Positions 62,638 through 64,000 of a DNA stretch of 64,000 nucleotides are shown here, one piece after another (the first letter of the stretch is position 1; each line of letters begins with the position of its first letter). The DNA lies in NCBI GenBank assembly GCA_023512345.1, contig JAILZT010000012.1:97128-161127 (forward strand), written 5' to 3'. Both the position numbers and the translations under genes were made by a program. Below the pieces are notes generated by a model, which had not been told where the DNA came from, made no database searches, and saw only the letters and a list, made by a program, of their open reading frames with translations. This DNA is from Paenibacillus sp. GTDB taxonomy: Bacteria > Bacillota > Bacilli > Paenibacillales > Paenibacillaceae.

Positions 62638-62767
62638 GAATTTTTGCTCCTAACTTAAATATAGTTCGAACGTCTAGAAGGAACTAACATGTATAGGTAG
62701 AATTATATTATTATAAATGAATTATAGCTGAACTGACGCAAAATCGCCATATTTAATGGAGGGAAGC

Positions 62768-63646
62768 ATGGAACTATCTAATTTGACATTAATGAGTGGA
62801 GAAACGTTTGATGAGAGTGTTCTAGGAGTCGTTACTTTGCGGCGGCAAGGAAATACTTCATTTCAAAGCGCACTTCTTCAAGAATATGATATGGTCGTCC
62901 TGATGCTTCATGAGGTAGAAGGGCAGGAACGAACTATACGCAACACTCTAGCTGGCGGCCTTCGTATCCAGACACAGCATATCGATATTCAAACTTTAGA
63001 ACGGGCTGTAAGTGCAGGAGATAATAATGAGCTTGTTACTAGTCTGCTGACAGGCGAGGTGGTTTGGGACCCGCAAGGAGTTCTTGAGGAGTTGAGATGG
63101 ATAATCACTCAATTTGAGCAGCCTATTCAGGAACGAGTACTATTAATGGAGCTGGCTCGTTTTTTGCATATGTATGTGAAATCCAAACGTTATATTGCCG
63201 CAGGTTGTGTTATGGATGCGTATAATTGTGTCTTAATAGCCTTGTACCATTGGGCCCGTATAGAAGTGAGTGAAGGTGGTAGATTTCCAGAACCTGCAGT
63301 GTGGGATCAAGTGAAGAGCCAGAACACATCTGTCTATAAGTTATATGAAGAGTTAACAATTAGCACTGAGACGTTGGAGCAAAGAGTGCAGCTTGTATTA
63401 TTGGCTTGTGAATTTGCGATTATGTCAAAGATGGCAGATTGCTGCACGCTTCTTTTTACCATCCTAGGCAGCCGTAAGGAACCATGGGGAATGGAAGAGT
63501 TATTAAGACAACCGGGTCTCAGTCATTTGGAGCCTGAACTGCCGCTGCTGTTAAGTAAGCTGGTTTCCCGTTCGTTAATTAGAGAAATAACCTCTTGGGC
63601 AGATGCTAATTCCGGAGCGGGACACGCCATACGCTATACTATATAA
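62768..63646 (+). CDS. ygxA: YgxA-like nucleotidyltransferase-fold protein
   Basis: 292 residues. YDMVVLMLHEVEGQERTIRN and a helical C terminus with YIAAGCVMDAYNCVLIALYHW fit the YgxA family, a nucleotidyltransferase-like fold without confirmed activity. In B. subtilis ygxA lies between ygzB and an rRNA operon, the same order as here. ATG 62768 with GGAGGG four bases upstream; an ATG at 62756 precedes the ribosome site. Confidence 0.85.
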   Translation: MELSNLTLMSGETFDESVLGVVTLRRQGNTSFQSALLQEYDMVVLMLHEVEGQERTIRNTLAGGLRIQTQHIDIQTLERAVSAGDNNELVTSLLTGEVVWDPQGVLEELRWIITQFEQPIQERVLLMELARFLHMYVKSKRYIAAGCVMDAYNCVLIALYHWARIEVSEGGRFPEPAVWDQVKSQNTSVYKLYEELTISTETLEQRVQLVLLACEFAIMSKMADCCTLLFTILGSRKEPWGMEELLRQPGLSHLEPELPLLLSKLVSRSLIREITSWADANSGAGHAIRYTI

Positions 63647-63670
63647 AAATAGATAAAATACTGTAGGATA

Positions 63671-63698
63671 GGGAGAGGCAATTGCACTCTCTTTTTTT
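63671..63698 (+). terminator. terminator of ygxA
   Basis: GAGAG/CTCTC around GCAATTGC, then seven T. Confidence 0.8.
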
Positions 63699-63744
63699 AT
63701 TTAACTAACAAAAACGGTTGATATTTTGGAGATAATATTTAGGG

Positions 63745-63774
63745 TTGACTCATGACTAGTTAATGTGATAAATT
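63745..63774 (+). promoter_or_regulatory. rrn promoter P1
   Basis: TTGACT followed after 16-18 bases by GATAAATT as the -10 region. First of two tandem promoters in front of the rRNA leader. Confidence 0.6.
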
Positions 63775-63851
63775 ATAACTCGTCCCTCTGAAGTATTGAA
63801 TGAATTCAGAAACGTTGAAATGACAACCTAGAAAATTAAATTAAAAAAAGG

Positions 63852-63881
63852 TTGACTAAAACGAGGACGCCGTGATATATT
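63852..63881 (+). promoter_or_regulatory. rrn promoter P2
   Basis: TTGACT, 18-bp spacer, TATATT, preceded by an A-rich stretch that may act as an UP element. Confidence 0.75.
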
Positions 63882-63924
63882 ATAAAGGTCGCTGCTGAGA
63901 CAATATGAGCGACAAACGAGACAT

Positions 63925-63939
63925 TGATCTTTGAAAACT
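63925..63939 (+). promoter_or_regulatory. boxA-like antitermination element of rRNA leader
   Basis: TGATCTTTGAAAACT is the leader motif that commonly precedes 16S genes in Bacillus and Paenibacillus and corresponds to the boxA/Nus site. Confidence 0.7.
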
Positions 63940-63955
63940 GAACAACGAGTGAGTG

Positions 63956-63977
63956 GGATTTTACGAGAGTAAAATCC
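63956..63977 (+). ncRNA. leader hairpin with GAGA tetraloop before 16S rRNA
   Basis: GGATTTTAC-GAGA-GTAAAATCC, a perfect 9-bp stem capped by a GNRA tetraloop, inside the pre-16S leader. Likely a folding or processing element; the 16S gene itself begins beyond the window. Confidence 0.65.
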
Positions 63978-64000
63978 AAAATCATGGACTTCTTGAAGAC

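Noticed and set aside
1..64000. CRISPR arrays, insertion sequences, prophage or integrative-element genes, tRNA genes
   Set aside because: No regularly spaced repeats, transposase or integrase motifs, or tRNA-like cloverleaf sequences were seen on reading; the only tandem repeat found is within a coding sequence.

Overview
The window looks like a chromosomal segment of a Paenibacillus-type member of the Bacillota. The evidence is strong GGAGG ribosome-binding sites with frequent TTG/GTG starts, a very large S-layer-anchored amylopullulanase, a Bacillus-like sigY operon, a sigB partner-switching locus, and the order perR - ygzB - ygxA - rrn leader known from Bacillus subtilis. No phage, insertion sequence, CRISPR array, tRNA or complete rRNA gene was seen. 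The last ~300 bases are the promoter and leader region of an rRNA operon whose 16S gene would begin just past the end.

Layout. (1) 1-7.7 kb: end of an AraC-type response regulator, a two-permease sugar ABC transporter with its binding lipoprotein, and a GH95 alpha-L-fucosidase, forming a fucosyl-glycan uptake and degradation cluster. (2) 7.9-17.5 kb: secreted transglutaminase-like protein, LysP-type permease under a lysine riboswitch, YpgR/CvfC-like Nfu_N-HEAT protein, two hydrolase/ABC-F genes, a CDF metal exporter and an NlpC/P60 cell-wall hydrolase. (3) 17.7-30.7 kb: a general-stress island. The core rsbY-rsbK-rsbM-hybrid kinase-rsbV-rsbW-sigB resembles the Bacillus cereus RsbKYM pathway rather than the B. 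subtilis stressosome. It is flanked by small stress-type genes (ytxG-like, GSP17M-like, DUF1328, ytxH-like). Five upstream regions in this island carry the same bipartite signal, GTTTC(A/G)-N14-G(G/T)(G/T)T(A/T)A, which I read as sigma-B promoters. (4) 30.8-42.3 kb: asparaginase, pirin, YyaC, alpha/beta hydrolase, methyltransferase, an O-antigen-ligase-like protein with an internal 30-bp tandem repeat and a very GC-rich middle, an orphan sdpRI-type immunity operon with a perfect 24-bp operator, DedA, thioredoxin-like and glyoxalase-II-like genes.

(5) 42.4-49.9 kb: a carbohydrate-controlled promoter (cre/LacI-type palindromes) driving a 2311-residue bifunctional amylopullulanase with two GH13 catalytic modules and three SLH domains. 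(6) 50.0-53.3 kb: an ECF sigma operon in the same order as B. subtilis sigY-yxlCDEFG. (7) 53.4-57.8 kb: gatCAB for Gln-tRNA(Gln)/Asn-tRNA(Asn) formation and a GNAT gene. (8) 57.9-64 kb: a DUF4097 membrane protein, perR, a GH18 spore/cell-wall-type hydrolase, ygzB, ygxA and the rrn leader.

The main biological themes are extracellular glycan use (fucosidase, amylopullulanase), envelope and stress response (SigB, SigY, PerR, SdpRI), and cell-wall remodelling. The most interesting piece is the compact sigB locus together with its apparent local regulon and an extra hybrid kinase that has no counterpart in the classical RsbKYM set. All functional statements come from motif and synteny recognition by eye; no searches were run.
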